From Brachycybe producta (taxonomy: Eukaryota; Arthropoda; Diplopoda; Playtdesmida; Andrognathidae): DNA of 64,000 nucleotides. This document shows positions 44,681 through 57,469 of the stretch, in pieces (the stretch's first letter is position 1; the number at the start of each line of letters is the position of its first letter). The notes beneath the pieces are model-generated. The model did not search any database. It worked only from the letters and a program-made list of their open reading frames with translations, and was not told the DNA's origin. The translations under genes were made by a program, and so were the position numbers. The stretch is taken from assembly GCA_036925085.1 (NCBI GenBank), contig JAUPFP010000023.1, forward strand, positions 1,811,778 to 1,875,777, given 5' to 3'.

Positions 44681-46939
44681 TTGGCCTATGGCAGAGGGAT
44701 TTTAAGATCGAAGTGCCCCAACATGCATTGTCAATATAGATCTATAATAACTACAAAAAAAATAACCTGCATTGCAAATATAAAAAAATATAAATGCAGT
44801 CATGGAAATTTAAACCCACAATTCATTAATGACATCATCATCAATAGCCTGTTTAGGAAGAGCATTCCATTGTGGTATAACCCTAGAAAAAAAACCAATA
44901 AGAAAGAGAAGATGTTCTAAAATATATGTACTTTATAATTTCAATAAAGATTTCCATAAAATATTAAAATAAATTGATAAAAAAAAAATGTACCTGTAAA
45001 GTACAAAAAAAGTTTATAATTGCATTTTGATTGCTATTTCCATATATCTGTATGATACACATAAAGCTCTCTTTTATCTTTTAAAGTGACACCTCTATAT
45101 AGTTTTTTTTAGATTTTTCTATAAATACACAAAGGTTATATATGTTTATATAAATATCAGATTTTCTCTTCTTTCATTTTTTCTGCACTAAATATAAGAG
45201 AGAGTTGACATTTCATTTCAAGTAATAATCGAACTTCTCTCCAGACTTTTTTACTTCTTTCTTCCTTGAGTCTTAAGACTTAAGAAGAACTGTCAAAAAA
45301 CAGAACACTTTTTTCTTTCTTTCTCTGATTTCCTTTTTTTTCTTCTTCTTCTTCTACTTATATAATATGTGTGTTGCTATTTTCACTGTTTGAACGTGTC
45401 AAACAAAACCTTCTGTTATCGATTACCTTTTTTTTACTTCTCTATTCTTACTTTAAGTATACGGCGAGATATCTACTTGAAAAGTAAATGTTATATAATA
45501 TTGTTGTTCACCTCAGTCAAGTTATTATTATATATGCTTTTGATAGCAATATAACCTGGCTGAAAAGTCCCTTTTCTTATATACAGTATATATGTATGTT
45601 CCTACCTTACTTTTAAGGAACATACTTCACTTTCATATATATATATATATATATATACCTTTCTTTAATAACCTGTCATTGACAGAAAAAATCTCCCTTT
45701 CTCCTCCTTCACACAACCTCTCTCTCCTTACAGTGTTTTTCAAATACCCTTCTTTTCTACTGTATATTAAGAACCCCATTAAATGTGAAATAAAAGTGAC
45801 ATATTGATTGATGACTGAATTAATAGTAGGCACACTAAAATACCGATAAAAGATAGATTCAAGCTTCTCTCTTTTATAAGACCAATACACCTTTTTTTTC
45901 ATGAAATGGTGTATTTCAACCTTTGGAAGAAAAAAAAAAAAAGCAAGGTGCTTCTCCTCCTCTCAGACACACAAAACAAACACCTATCTAAAATGTCTGG
46001 ATTCTTCCATAAATAAAAGTCTTATTTATTAGATATCTTTTTCTCTAACATGTGTGTGTAAAGGGTATATTGCCTCGATATTCTCAATGTAACACCTGCA
46101 ATTGATCGGTTTTTTTTTTCTTCTGACCATAACGATTGAGAAACATATTGGTTATAAACATAAGTCAAGAGAAGAAGAAAAAAAGTTTCTTTCTTGTGAC
46201 GGTGGTGGTGGTGGTGGTAACGGTGGTAGTGGTCATTTGTCCACTTATATGGTTTCGGGGGAGGGATGCTATGATTTTGGAGTAAATAATCTCGAGGTTG
46301 GACAAATTCACAGATGTTTTTGATCTCAAAATTCTTTATAAACGTTTTTCTTTTTTTGATATTTTTACCTGGTCAGTTAAGCCACTTCTTTACTCACCAT
46401 TGAAAGTAAACCCGAATCCCACCACCACTCGAGGTATTATTACCTGTAACCTGAACCTATAGAAAGTTAGTTGACAAAAATATACCATATATAGTTAATT
46501 TGTAGTTATAGATTTTATACTAAAAACTCTAAAACTCCATTGTCAGAGTAACAACATTCATTCATCCAAGTTAGTCACTGAAAATCCATAATTATTATAG
46601 GCCTACAGATGAGACAAGTTTCAGTTGTAGCTCGTCATTTTTTTTTAATTTATTAAAAGTTAATTACTGAGAGATCATTGAAAGTCATAATCAAGAACGT
46701 TTGACAATCAAAAAAGGGGTTATTTGATTATTTCATAGCCAAGGTACAAAATGTCATGAACACCAGCAGCTGCAATGCTGTATACACTAATACCCTCATA
46801 CATACTGAAAATCACTAGTAAGTGTGCAAATTCACCAATTTAGTAATAAATCTGTGCAATTCTACTAGCATTTTAGACAATGTTAAGAGACTAAGATCTA
46901 AAAAAAGCAGCCAATCAGATAATTATGATTGTGAATATG
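44681..46939. other. Intronic spacer, no gene
   Basis: AT-rich with (AT)n at about 45636-45657, GGTGGTGGTGGTGGT near 46203 and one minisatellite-like unit near 46850 related to 13231-13470. Open frames are low-complexity. Confidence 0.4.
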
Positions 46940-47330
46940 AACAGCTGATTTTCGAACTTAAATTATTCTGCAGTTTTAAAAGGAGGTGGACAACACTAAG
47001 AAGAAATTGAAAGTGTTTTTAGAAACTAGAACGGTATAATAGCTGCATCGCTTAATAGTAATTTCATGTTGATATTTTTTTTAAAAAAAAACTTTTTATG
47101 GACAAAAATTAAAAAAAATATCATCTGCTTTTAAAATTGTGTCCTTTTCAAACTGACACAAAAAGTTTTTTTTAAATATATCGACACGCCCTTAAGTGAT
47201 TGAGCTATACACTCACCCTTCTATAGTTTCTAAAACACTTTCAAAGTTTCTCTTAATTTCGCTCCTGAAAGGCAGAATAATAATGAATTTGAGGTGTGTT
47301 TACACTTTGAAACCACCTTAAGGCAGTCTG
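46940..47330. repeat. Family A foldback element, complete-looking
   Basis: Starts AACAGCTGATTTTCGAAC and ends TACACTTTGAAACCACCTTA. Arms AGAAACTAGAACGGTATAAT and ACCCTTCTATAGTTTCTAAA face each other, with TTTTTATGGACAAAAATT and ATATCATCTGCTTTTAAAA in the core. About 390 bp; no transposase. Confidence 0.72.
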
Positions 47331-47970
47331 GACGATGCTAATAATTGTGAAAGTTTACTTCAGAATTGGTGGTTTACTCACAAGTCGCAACAAAAACAAC
47401 AACCGATTTCCCACTTTGGCGGCAACACAGCAACTTTTTGGGGGGTTTTTTTTTTTTTAAATCTTTCAAGAACGTTCATTTTTATCTAAACGTATGCTAA
47501 ACACTTATGTTTTCTTCTTGTTTTAAAAATTATAATATATATTTATATACAGTGATCCTTTCTTAATTCCTTAAGGGTCGTTTTCTCTTTATCTCTTTAT
47601 TATTCATCTGTATTTTCATCATCATTAGTCACCTTTCAAGCTAATTGGCACAAACTGGTTCGTTTAAAGGATTGGTTGCTTCATTATTTGTTGTTTCGCT
47701 TGCTATCCTCTTTGCGGCTATTATTATTTACAAGACATCGGCAACAACAGCCACTTATATATGAATATATATATATATATATATATATATTCATATATAT
47801 AAAACACAATATAATATACATAATCTAGGTTATATATTTAAGATGGCAATTAGAAAAGCAAAGCCTTCAAAAGGATAGAGATATTTGGAGAGGAGAGAGT
47901 ATGGGGGGGGGGGGGGTGGCTTTGAAAGGGCCGCAAATATTACCTGTTGGAGAAACATGTAAAATTTTTG

Positions 47971-48001
<31 letters not shown>

Positions 48002-49161
48002 TCTTTTTAAATGGTAAAGGGGAGAAAGACAGAAAGAAAGGAGGCGACATTATGCATATTTTTGTTATTTGGCTCATAAACCAAATCCCTCTGACTCTTT
48101 GTTTTTCTCTTAATTAACCCTTTTTTAAAATATATACATGTATATGCTTTCTCTCTCTCCCTTATTGTTTATTATAAATGTAAGATGGCGCTTACATAAC
48201 AACCTACAATCATTTGTTAAAATCCTTCTTCTCCTTGTCCTGAAAAAAAAACTATCATAAATGTTTGTGAACGTCTACAATGTTAATATATATACGAAAA
48301 ACAAGAGACAAATGTAGAAAGGGCAATATTTAATTACTTTAATGTCACGTGTGTGTGTTTGTGTAGCATAATATAATACAACTTTGTGATTTTCTAATTT
48401 TTGTTGTAATCTTGTTGGAAGAATGGGGTGGAAAACATTGAAGGAGTTCGTTATTTTTCATCATTAAAATATGCATCATCGTTTTGTGTTGTGTTGTTTG
48501 TGTGTGAATTTGTAGCTAAAATATGTTTGATCTTGAATAATACTCGAAAAAATGACAAAATTAAGGTTTAAAACAGTCACTTTTGTAAAAAAAAAAGGGT
48601 TTAATGTAAATCAAGGTGTAATTTATACTCGGGGTCATTCTTACAACACTAAATTTAAACTTCATTAACATCTAAAAAAAATTTTTATCTTTGTTATTAA
48701 TTTATAAATACAATGGGAGATTATTTCTCGAAATGTTACAATAAATATTCGAAATCGGTAATTACTAGTTTTAATTAAGTTTAGTTTATGAATTAGACAA
48801 GAGTTATCAACTTATCAGAAATACCCAAAACCAATGTTTGACTTTAGAAAATGACTTAAAGTTTCTATATCAGAAATAATAGTATATTCTCCGCAATTTC
48901 TAGGGTCTCTAAAACCTATTTTCAACAATTCACAATCAAGTTTATAGAAAATGAATTTGGGTGTTGGCCCTGTTGAGTGAGGAGGATTGAGTATATGAAC
49001 AAAAAAGTTTTCATAAAATGTGCAAAATGCATAATCAACTCCTTCAACCCCCCCCCCCCCCCCCCCCCCCCTTTGAGGCATACGAGCTCGTACAATGATA
49101 ACATGTGACATATTTGCAATAATAATTAATTTAATCAAATATAAAAAATAGCAAAGTGCAT
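47331..49161. other. Intronic spacer with microsatellites
   Basis: (AT)n palindrome at 47756-47803, G run at 47905-47917, (ATC)n at about 47972-48002, and an uninterrupted C run of about 24 at 49048-49071. No exon or repeat family recognised. Confidence 0.45.
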
Positions 49162-49281
49162 AAAACGTACAAATTGCATAACTTTTGAAAATTTACATAA
49201 AATTGCATAATTTCACTTTAAAAGAAGTGAAATTATGCAATTTTATGTAAATTTTCAAAAGTTATGCAATTTGTACGTTTT
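49162..49281. repeat. Perfect 57-bp hairpin, 6-nt loop
   Basis: 49162-49218 and 49225-49281 are exact reverse complements base by base (starting AAAACGTACAAATTGCATAA), separated by TAAAAG. No mismatch in 57 bp implies a very young palindrome or one under constraint. It is not part of any repeat family seen elsewhere in the window. Confidence 0.9.
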
Positions 49282-50719
49282 TAAAAAAAAAGTTTTGTAT
49301 AAAGAAAATAATTCTAGAAATAATTATTAAACCAAAACGTTTTGATTTTGCATTTTCAGAAGTCACAAAAAGCATAAAGAAGTCACAAAGCTTCAAGAAT
49401 TTTAATTTTAAATCTTTAAAATTGCTTCAGTTTGTGGCCTTTTTTGCTATGTAATAAGCCTATTTTCTGTCATTGTATACATTCTTTTTGGGTTTATTTT
49501 CTATTTCCATACGTTTTTGGTAAGCAAATGTCATATCTACCTATGAAATTGCACACCTTAATTTGTAATGTATACATATAGACCTGTTATTTTGTGTCAG
49601 TTTTGTCTGTCAAATGTGTCTCTGTCTGTTTTTAGTCTTCTTCTTTTTTTTTCCTTTATGACTGACTGAATGACACTCGCTTGTCAAATTTAATCTTAGT
49701 TACGATCGGTCGTGTTAATTTTCAACGTGGAGGCAATTTGTATAATCCCACCGTCGTGATAAACTTTGATTACCGTTGTCTTCTTCTTCTTGTTGTTCAT
49801 CGTCTTCTACAGTTGTGTGTTTGCGCGCATCTCATTTCTATCTTCCGTATAAAATATACCATCTCCTATATCTTCTAAGAGATAGAGGTGGGTGAATCTC
49901 TCTCACTCTCTCTTGTTCATTGGGCTCATCAAGAAAAAGGAACATTTTCATTTGTAATGCTTTAATTTTCACTAATCCCAATGTGCTCAAGGCGGAAGTG
50001 GAGAGAGAGCCCTATATATTAACAAGTATAGAATTAGAAGAAGAAGACAAAAAAAAGTAGAAGAAACTTTTTGGTTTGTCTAAAGAAGAAATACGGAGGA
50101 TTCTGAAATATATATAGAAGATTCCTTCCTTCCTTCCTTTTTTTCCATAGACAACAACAACAACAACAATATATCAGTTGAAGATAAAATAGCATATAAA
50201 ACCACCACCTTGTAGAAACCGAGGGTCCCTTCAAAGACACACCAAAAGAAGGAGTTATGGTGGGGAATGTGTATAGTGTAGTTTATTTTGCACTTTCGCT
50301 GCACTGAATCTGCTTCTTTTCCTTCCTTTCAATGTTATGTTGTGTTTTGTTAGCTTCTTAACAAGGGACTTTAGAGGGCGATGGACAAATGACTAAATAA
50401 ATGAAATAAATGAGGCACAAACGGTAGTTAGTTAGTGGCGGTAACAAATTAAGTTCACTTTTGTTGTTCGTTTTCGAATTGGGAGCTATTTTTTTCTGTT
50501 TCTCGGTATGTTCTTTGCCATCACTGTATTACTACAGATTAGGAATCAGGGGTAGAATGGAAGAGAAGAAAAAAACGGTTCAGATTGAGGGAATTATTTA
50601 CTCAGCCCTAAGGTAACCTCCCCCCCCCCCAATACCCCAAAAACATGACTAGAATTCCACCCTCTTTAAATGTAAGTGTAAATTTTATTTTTCAAAATTT
50701 CCATTTGGTTTATGTATTA
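49282..50719. other. Intronic spacer, no gene
   Basis: AT-rich with CTTCTTCTTCTTG near 49780, CCTTCCTTCC near 50125 and CAACAACAACAACAA near 50154. Nothing else was recognised. Confidence 0.4.
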
Positions 50720-50892
50720 GGCCTTGTTTCCATTGGAGTAAAAATTTGAACTTTTTGAAATTTCAACTGGTGAAAAATTGAACAAACGTCACCTTTGCCT
50801 ATGATAGTGAATAGGCGGGAGCCACGTTAGTTCTATTTTTCACCATTTGAATTTTTCAAAAAGTTCAAATTTTCACGCAAGTGGAAACAAGC
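50720..50892. mobile_element. Family H palindromic MITE (about 173 bp)
   Basis: The left end is GGCCTTGTTTCCATTGGAGT; the right end reverse-complemented is TGCTTGTTTCCACTTGCGTG. Both continue into AAAATTTGAACTTTTTGAAA and TGGTGAAAAAT, so arms are about 60 bp of a 173-bp element. The flanks are TTA before and ATT after. GTTTCCA ends resemble family G and Harbinger-like MITEs. Confidence 0.65.
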
Positions 50893-52354
50893 ATTCAGCG
50901 AGCATAGCGAGAGAACTTTCTGAAATCTTTTTCTACTTTCTTTTATTCTCACAAAAAAGTGAGTCATTTCATTTTTTTTTTAATAATATTTTCTACTTAA
51001 AAAAACAAACAATTTCTGATGCAATTTTTATTGCCATATAAATTGTCCATATAATGGAAAATTTCGGCGTTTACGAGAGGCTCTGTTAGTGCTGCAGATG
51101 TAAGTATAGGAGCTCTTGCATCCCCTAAAGGTTATTGTCACAATAAAAACATAGTTCACGATTAAGAAAACATTAACCTTCCTCCATAATTTGTTGTATC
51201 CCATTTATTTGAACGCTGATAAAAAAGAGAAAAAGCCACTATTGGCAGTCACAACTGTACAACTACAGTTTCTTCAATTTTCCATTATGTTGGCAAAGCA
51301 ACCAATAAGATAATGAATGACTTAACGGGAAGAAACCAGTTCGCCAGTTGTTGCTGCTATTAAAGCTTTTGCTTCTTTTCTAAGCGTTCAAATGGGGTAC
51401 AACAAATTATGTGGAGGTAGGTTAATCTTGTTTTCTTCATCACAAGATATGATTTTATTATAATTAAGACGTTAAAAGTATTTTTAAAAGCGGTTTTTTT
51501 CCTCTCCTAAGATGCAAACGCTCCTACTCACATCAGCACACCAATATATTCTCTAAAATACGTGGCCAATAGGAACGTTCCTTATTTTTTGAGAAAAAAT
51601 TTTTTTTATCACAAAATATACATTTGAGAGAATCATAAGTTTTCATTTTTACACCTTTTTTTCTTCAAATATTGGAATATTTTGTCACAAGGGACTGAAA
51701 TAAAAACTAAAATAAGTTCATGTTTATGTTTTGTATATTTGACGCGAGATGGCATTCAATATATATATTTTTTTTGTGTTACTTCTCAAATGTTATTTGC
51801 ATTTTGGTTTCTTCCTCTTTTTTTTTGGTTGTAAAAGTAGAGAAATAGATATAGAAAAAAAAAATATGCATGAGATGAAACAAGTAAATCGACGTCAGCA
51901 ATTCATTCTTTTCCTTTTTTTTTCTCGCTTTACTTTATCTCTCCTCCTCGGTGTCTGGCAATCTGTCCCTAGAGGGAGTTTTCCCCTCCACAAAATGGTA
52001 ACCGAGTGAGGATTCTCGGGCACTAAAAGCTAATTCCATTTAGTAGCCAATCTACTATATATATTCCGTGTAAACATGAATAAGATATACCCCTCTCCAT
52101 ATAAAAAAAAAGCATTCACAAACACATGATAGTGTTCGAGAGAAGAAAAAAAAAAGCTAAAAAGGTGTATTTTATTAGCAATAGAAAAAGGCGCCAAATA
52201 AACACATGGCTTACAAAACTAGAAGTGCCAATTATGGATCATTTATTATGGATAAAAAAAATAAGATGAATAAACAAAAATATTAATGATGAAAGTTAAT
52301 ATTTATAATCGACACTAAATTTTTAATTCATAAATTTTTAACTTACAGTATAGT
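50893..52354. other. Intronic spacer, no gene
   Basis: AT-rich; short GC-richer text near 51950-52020. No exon, no known repeat. Confidence 0.4.
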
Positions 52355-52577
52355 TAAGGCTGTAAATAGACGAACAATTTTGGCTTGTCAATCCTTTAAT
52401 TTTTTTTTTTTTTGATATTTCGCTTGGGTAGTGACTTATTTTTTTCCTAATTGTTCAGCTTCCCATCATAGAAAAGCATATTACATTTTTTTAAAAAAAG
52501 AAATGTGTACGTTACTACGCCTATATGGATTGACAAGCCAAAATTGACCATGTACCAGCGTATTCACAGCTAAGAAG
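52355..52577. mobile_element. MITE with exact 20-bp inner inverted repeat
   Basis: CAATTTTGGCTTGTCAATCC at 52375-52394 recurs inverted and unchanged at 52527-52546. Outside these the similarity continues weakly (TTAAGGCTGTAAATAG at the left, CTTAGCTGTGAATA as reverse complement of the right). TTA/CTAA at the ends would suit a Harbinger-type target. Confidence 0.55.
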
Positions 52578-52785
52578 GTGTTTGGGGAGCATTTCTGCAA
52601 TTTGCTACAAATGTGTTTGGAAATTACTTTAGTCACTCCTGTCGTAGAACGACTGAAATGAGAGTAGCAGATGATAGGTATTTAGTTAAAATGCATTATG
52701 GGTAATAAGTCATACTCAAAATGAAGCTTAATGGGCCACCTTAAATCAATCAAAACGCTAAAATCTTGAAAACGTTTATTAAGAT

Positions 52786-53141
52786 GGGTGGTTTATGAAC
52801 AGCTGATTTTCTAAATCTATTCTGTCTTTCAGAAGCAAAACTAAGAGAAACTGGAAAGTGTTTTAGAAACTCGAAGAGTAGCTCAATCATTTAAAGTATG
52901 ATTTTCATGTTGATATTTTCCAAAATAAATTTCTTATAGACAAAAATTAAAAAAATATCCTTGCTAATTTTCAAACTCACATAAAAAGCTTATTTTAAAA
53001 GATATCAACATGAAAATACTATTTAAGTGATTCAGCTACCCTTCTAGTTTCTAAAACACGTTCAAGTATCCCTTCATTTTGCACATTTAATGACAGAAAT
53101 AATCACATGTCGAGAGGTGTTTTTAGCTTTAAAACCACCTT
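52786..53141. repeat. Family A foldback element, most complete copy
   Basis: Starts GGGTGGTTTATGAACAGCTG and ends AGCTTTAAAACCACCT, so GGTGGTTT is the likely terminus in inverted form. In between: TCTGTCTTTCAGAAGC, AGAAACTCGAAGAGTAGCTC, ATTTTCATGTTGATATTTTC, then the inverted GATATCAACATGAAAATACT and AGCTACCCTTCTAGTTTCTA. About 356 bp. I use it as the reference for the family. Confidence 0.75.
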
Positions 53142-53654
53142 TTTGAAGTTTCTTGTTGAGAAACATGCACTTGCTTGATTTGTGCATAGAAATCCGCCCT
53201 CCCTACCATTGGAAGATTATAAAAATGAAGCCTTAGGTGTGGATTTCGATTGAAAATAAATTTGAGCAATTCCAAATGTGTGTTTACTCACAATATACAG
53301 AGAGCTCGCTCATAATGTACATAGAAATTACATTGATTTGTATAATAAATACAGCCCCCCCCCCTTTTCCTCCTCCTATTCCCTCCACATAATAAATATT
53401 ATATGAAAAATGGCGTCCTTTCTGATACTTGGCATTGGTATTACCATTATTGTCTCTCGTCACACTTTTGATATAGAACAGGTGTCAACAGTAAAATGTA
53501 AGGAATTTTTGGCACCACATCTCTCGACCTAAATAAAATATATGAAGAACCCACTCATTCACCACCCCTTTTCAGTTTGTCAATTATTTTTATTCAATCC
53601 TTCTTAGCCTCCTCCTCCTCTTCCTTTTATTTAAAATCAACAATTCAATATAAG
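53142..53654. other. Intronic spacer, nothing recognised
   Basis: C run at about 53356-53364, CTCCTCCTCCTC near 53609; no gene. Confidence 0.4.
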
Positions 53655-53843
53655 CCACTGTAAATCTCCGACTTACACAGATTCGACTTACGCGGTTGTT
53701 ATAGCGCTATGTATCAATTAGCTCTGTAAACACAATTAAAATACATATAACTTAATGGGATTCAACTTAACGTGGTTTTTCAATTCACACGGAAACCTCC
53801 AGAACGAGAGTTAAGCGCGCAAGTTGAGGACTTAACTGTATTG
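53655..53843. mobile_element. pogo/Tc1-like MITE remnant
   Basis: Left CACTGTAAATCTCCGACTTA then CACAGATTCGACTTACGCG; right, reverse-complemented, TACAGTTAAGTCCTCAACTT then GCGCGCTTAAC. CAGTxxAACCTCGACTTA-type ends are typical of pogo-like elements. Diverged, no transposase. Confidence 0.45.
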
Positions 53844-55304
53844 CCAGATAAAAGAAAGAACTTTCTTGTTTCAAATCCTTATGTTAATATCCAGGACTGA
53901 GAATTTCGGGAACAAAAAATGGCCAAATTCAGACGGAATTCAGGATTCAAACTATGCTAAAATTAGTGAACAAAAATTGATCAAAAATAAATAAAATCTG
54001 GCCATTTTAAAAGTAAAACTTACAGAGGGAAATTTTCGTTTATTTTATAAATTGTTTTATAGTGGGTTTCCTTATATTTTAAATTTGTTTGAAATTAAAA
54101 ATGTGGGTATATTTATACATTGAATTGAAAAATTTGACATTAAAAATTTCCGAAATTTTAAAATACAAACTGAAAAATATTATTAAAAAAAAATAAAAAA
54201 ATGTAAAATTGCAATGAAAATATCATTTTCGGGGACTCTGAATTAAAATATTTTTCTGTGGAAAAATCGGGATTTTAATTTTGAGGGCAATCAACTTAAA
54301 TTCAAATATTCTAATGATACTTTTGATGTTTTTAGAAAGTTCTCCTTAAGTTCCGAACCCTTGTTATAATTCCTTTGATGATCTTATTTATAATAAACAA
54401 AATACTGGATTCACATCACACTCTTTTGCCTAGTTTTATTTTAAAAGAAACTTATTTTGGATAACATAAACACACTTAAGTGTATTTTATAGTGGCCTAA
54501 AACTTACATCAAGGTATAATTGACAGGTAAAAATCTTAAAATGAGTCCAATTTAGATAAAACCTAGGTAATAATTCACGGCAGTTGGTAATAATTTATTT
54601 TAAAAGCCTATTTATCTGACAATTATCTCAGAAAATTCTGGCACTTCAACTGTTTACAGTTGGAATTTACACACAACACACATACATGCGCAGTCACAAG
54701 CAGAAAAAAAAACTAGAAAAGTTAAAATTTGTATCTTTGCCAGAGATTTCGACATATTTTTTTAAAAATATCTTTCATTTCTAAAATCTTAAAACATGAA
54801 TGTCTCATTAATAAATTATAATTAAATGTTCAAGATTATAATCTGACATCTATGATCTATGCATAGTATGCATACATAGGATGTGTATTGAGACTAAAGT
54901 GTGATAGTGCCTATATAGACATTGCAACGTTTCTGTGCTGCAATGACATGATGCATTTGACGTTTCCAAAAACATGGTCTCGATTCGGACACCAGAAAGA
55001 ACTGTTTTCAAAATGTGTTTTGAACAATAATTGAAATTGCAATCGCCTTTTGGATGTTGTGGCCAGGCATTAAGGTCTTTTGATTGCAATATTCAAAGGA
55101 GTTTTTAGTTGACATCCTTTCAACAGAATTCAAATGAATTCTGTTGAATTTGCACGACCAATGGTTAAAGGTCATTAATCTCAAAAAGGTTTATTTTGTT
55201 AACTACGGTTTGTTCTTCAGGAACACCTTTCAGCTTTAAGAACAAATCTGTGTATTTCTTATTATGTTCATCAAGTAACAAGTTAGCATCAGAGCTGTAA
55301 ACCC
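53844..55304. other. Intronic spacer; one small perfect palindrome
   Basis: AT-rich. TTCAACAGAATTCA at 55119-55132 and its exact complement at 55135-55148 form a 14-bp hairpin with a 2-nt loop. No gene or known repeat. Confidence 0.45.
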
Positions 55305-55470
55305 GAGTCATTTTTACTGATTAAAAAGTGGTGAGGGTTCAAAGTCTGTTGATGTACGGCATCGGATGTCGGTCACCCGTGCTCAGATCCGGCCCCCGTG
55401 GTTTTTTATGAGCGCAGCGAGGACTCGTGTTAAAGTTGAGAGTTAAGAGTTAAGAGTTTACGCCCCCAGG
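55305..55470 (-). repeat. Family K copy 2
   Basis: Reverse complement of the segment at 44450-44625: AAAAAGTGGTGAGGGTT, CTGTTGATGTACGGCATCGG, GATCCGGCCCCCGTGG and CTCGTGTTAAAGTTGAGAG. An added GAGTTAA triplication lies at 55435-55456. No ORF. Confidence 0.55.
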
Positions 55471-55619
55471 GAGTAAACTCTTGAGACTATTCATGACGTG
55501 TTTGCACCCAAACCAGGAATAAAACTGGTTCCCAACTTAGTATTATCATTCTAGCTACTTCTGCACTCCTGAGCACATTGTGCCCAAAGTAGGTGCCACA
55601 CTCGCCTTGCCCTATTTAC

Positions 55620-55790
55620 AGCTCTTAATCATCATCATCATCATCATCATCATTTCCTGTACCTTATCCCGCAAGCAGCAGGGTCGGCCTTGCTGGTTCT
55701 AACTCTCCACTCGTTGCGATTTTGCACCAAGCCCCCAGTGACCCCACATGCCACCATTTACCACCATTTACAGCTCTTAATAACAAGGTA
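55620..55790. repeat. (ATC)n followed by a GC-richer repeat-like block
   Basis: (ATC)n at about 55627-55652 is followed by TTTCCTGTACCTTATCCCGC, AAGCAGCAGGGTCGGCC and CCACCATTTACCACCATTTA. The block differs in composition from its surroundings and reads like the tail of a mobile element, but I cannot name it. Confidence 0.3.
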
Positions 55791-57207
55791 TTTTCATGAC
55801 GTTTCAAATTGCCGTTTGTTTGCTAAAATCATTTGAGCAACTTTTGAGCCACAAAATTGACCGCGTCTCATCAATCCATGATGACTCATCATGGCACGTG
55901 CAATTCTGAAGTATCTAGGGCTCCTTAAATGAGTAGAACAGGTTACTTATCAGTCAAGTCAGTCAGTCTGTCGCCAGAATTCTGAAATTGTGCTGCAAAA
56001 TGTGTGTTCGAGACAAATTGATTTTACAGTTTGGCAACAACAACAAACCTTACCCTACCCTCTCCTCCTCCTCCTCCTCCCCTATCTTTCACCTCCAATA
56101 CAGTGTATTATAATAATACATTGGGATTTTTTTTTCGTCTTATATACAGTGGAAAACTGAAATGTTTATGGTTTTCAGATTGATTCCGTTCGTTTGTCGC
56201 CGTCTTTATCGGTATAGCTATCTTGAAAAGTTCGTTTCCTTTTTTTTTTTTGCGCTTTAGCTATAATATAAACCCTCCTCCTCCTCCTTCTCCTCTATGT
56301 ATATAGGTTAGACATATATAGTAATATATAGAGGTTCTCCTATTAGCCAGACGAACTGTGGTTAAAAGACCCTGTGACATTATATTGCTTTTTCTCAAAA
56401 TAAAAAAAAAGTCCGGTGTGTTGTTAGTTGTACTTTGAGCAGGAGGTTAATAATACCGCGAACACACAAACATCCGTTTTAAGACGACCTATTGTGTTAT
56501 GAAATTATTATTTTTATGTTTTTACTTTGAAAAACGAGGAATTAAAAATTAGTTCGAACCTTTTTCTATAGGAGTGACAAATTTTAAGCAATTCTAATAA
56601 AGACTTCATAAAAAAAGAGGTTCATGAACTTTTTAAAAGGTTATTGTGTCACTTAAGGTTGTTAGATTTTAAAGATGAAATTCAAAGAAGAGCATCATCA
56701 TAAAATTAGACCATGAATAGGGGTAGACAGAGCACATGCAATAATCTTGGGACCAACCTCACGCAGGGTACTTGACACATGGCAGTCGTTGGCAATAGCT
56801 TTGGTCAATTTGAATTGGCGAATTGGATTAATGCAGTATTAGAATAACGGATTCTGATGAGCTGCGGTTTTATATGTTGCAATAATAAAGTACAGGCGTT
56901 CCTCCTATTGACAAAATTAAAATTGACCACAAATGTAATTTTAAAGTTTTTTTAAGTTTTCAATCCATTGTAATCCTTACGAATTTTGATAAATCAAAAT
57001 AATAAATCATTAACAAAATTGTACATGTAAAAGAAAAAACCAAAAATTAATGTAGTAGGCCATCTTTAAACTTCATATAAAAATGTTTATGTGGCTCCTT
57101 TTACTCAGGGTCCGTTTTTAGGGGCATAAACATACCAGACGTGACATTATATGGAGCGCCATCAATACTATAAAATTTTACTAATTAGGTAAAATAGCAA
57201 AAAAAAG
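55791..57207. other. Intronic spacer, no gene
   Basis: Includes CTCCTCCTCCTCCTCC near 56064 and again near 56276, and AT-rich text. TGATGGCGCTCC (minus strand, near 57160) resembles CTCF-like words. No exon recognised. Confidence 0.4.
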
Positions 57208-57413
57208 GCAGGCAGTTAGAAATCGGTCAGAACTTCAGTGGGCTCCGCCCTTGTTATGACGACCAGCAACTTCTAATTGGCTGGTTATGTAGTCTGACGT
57301 TGAAAAAGGCGGAGCATGTGACGTCAGACTACATAACCAGCCAAAGAGAAGTTGCCAGTCGTCATAACAAGGGCGGAGCCAACTGAAGTTCTGACCGATT
57401 TCTAACTGCCTGT
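57208..57413. mobile_element. Family C palindromic MITE, copy 3 (206 bp)
   Basis: Ends GCAGGCAGTTAGAAATCGGT and, reverse-complemented, ACAGGCAGTTAGAAATCGGT. The arms are almost exact (GAACTTCAGT, GGGCTCCGCCCTTGTTATGA). Flanks CAAAAAAAAG and CAAAAAAG are a target duplication differing in poly-A length. TGACGTCA is at 57319-57326. Arm identity is the highest of the four copies, suggesting the youngest insertion. Confidence 0.8.
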
Positions 57414-57469
57414 CAAAAAAGTGGGTGTAACAAAAAAAAAATATAAGTAATTTTTTTATGTAGAGGGTG

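Noticed and set aside
49048-49071. Run of about 24 C as a biological signal
   Set aside because: Homopolymers of C or G recur throughout the window and their lengths are unreliable in sequencing.
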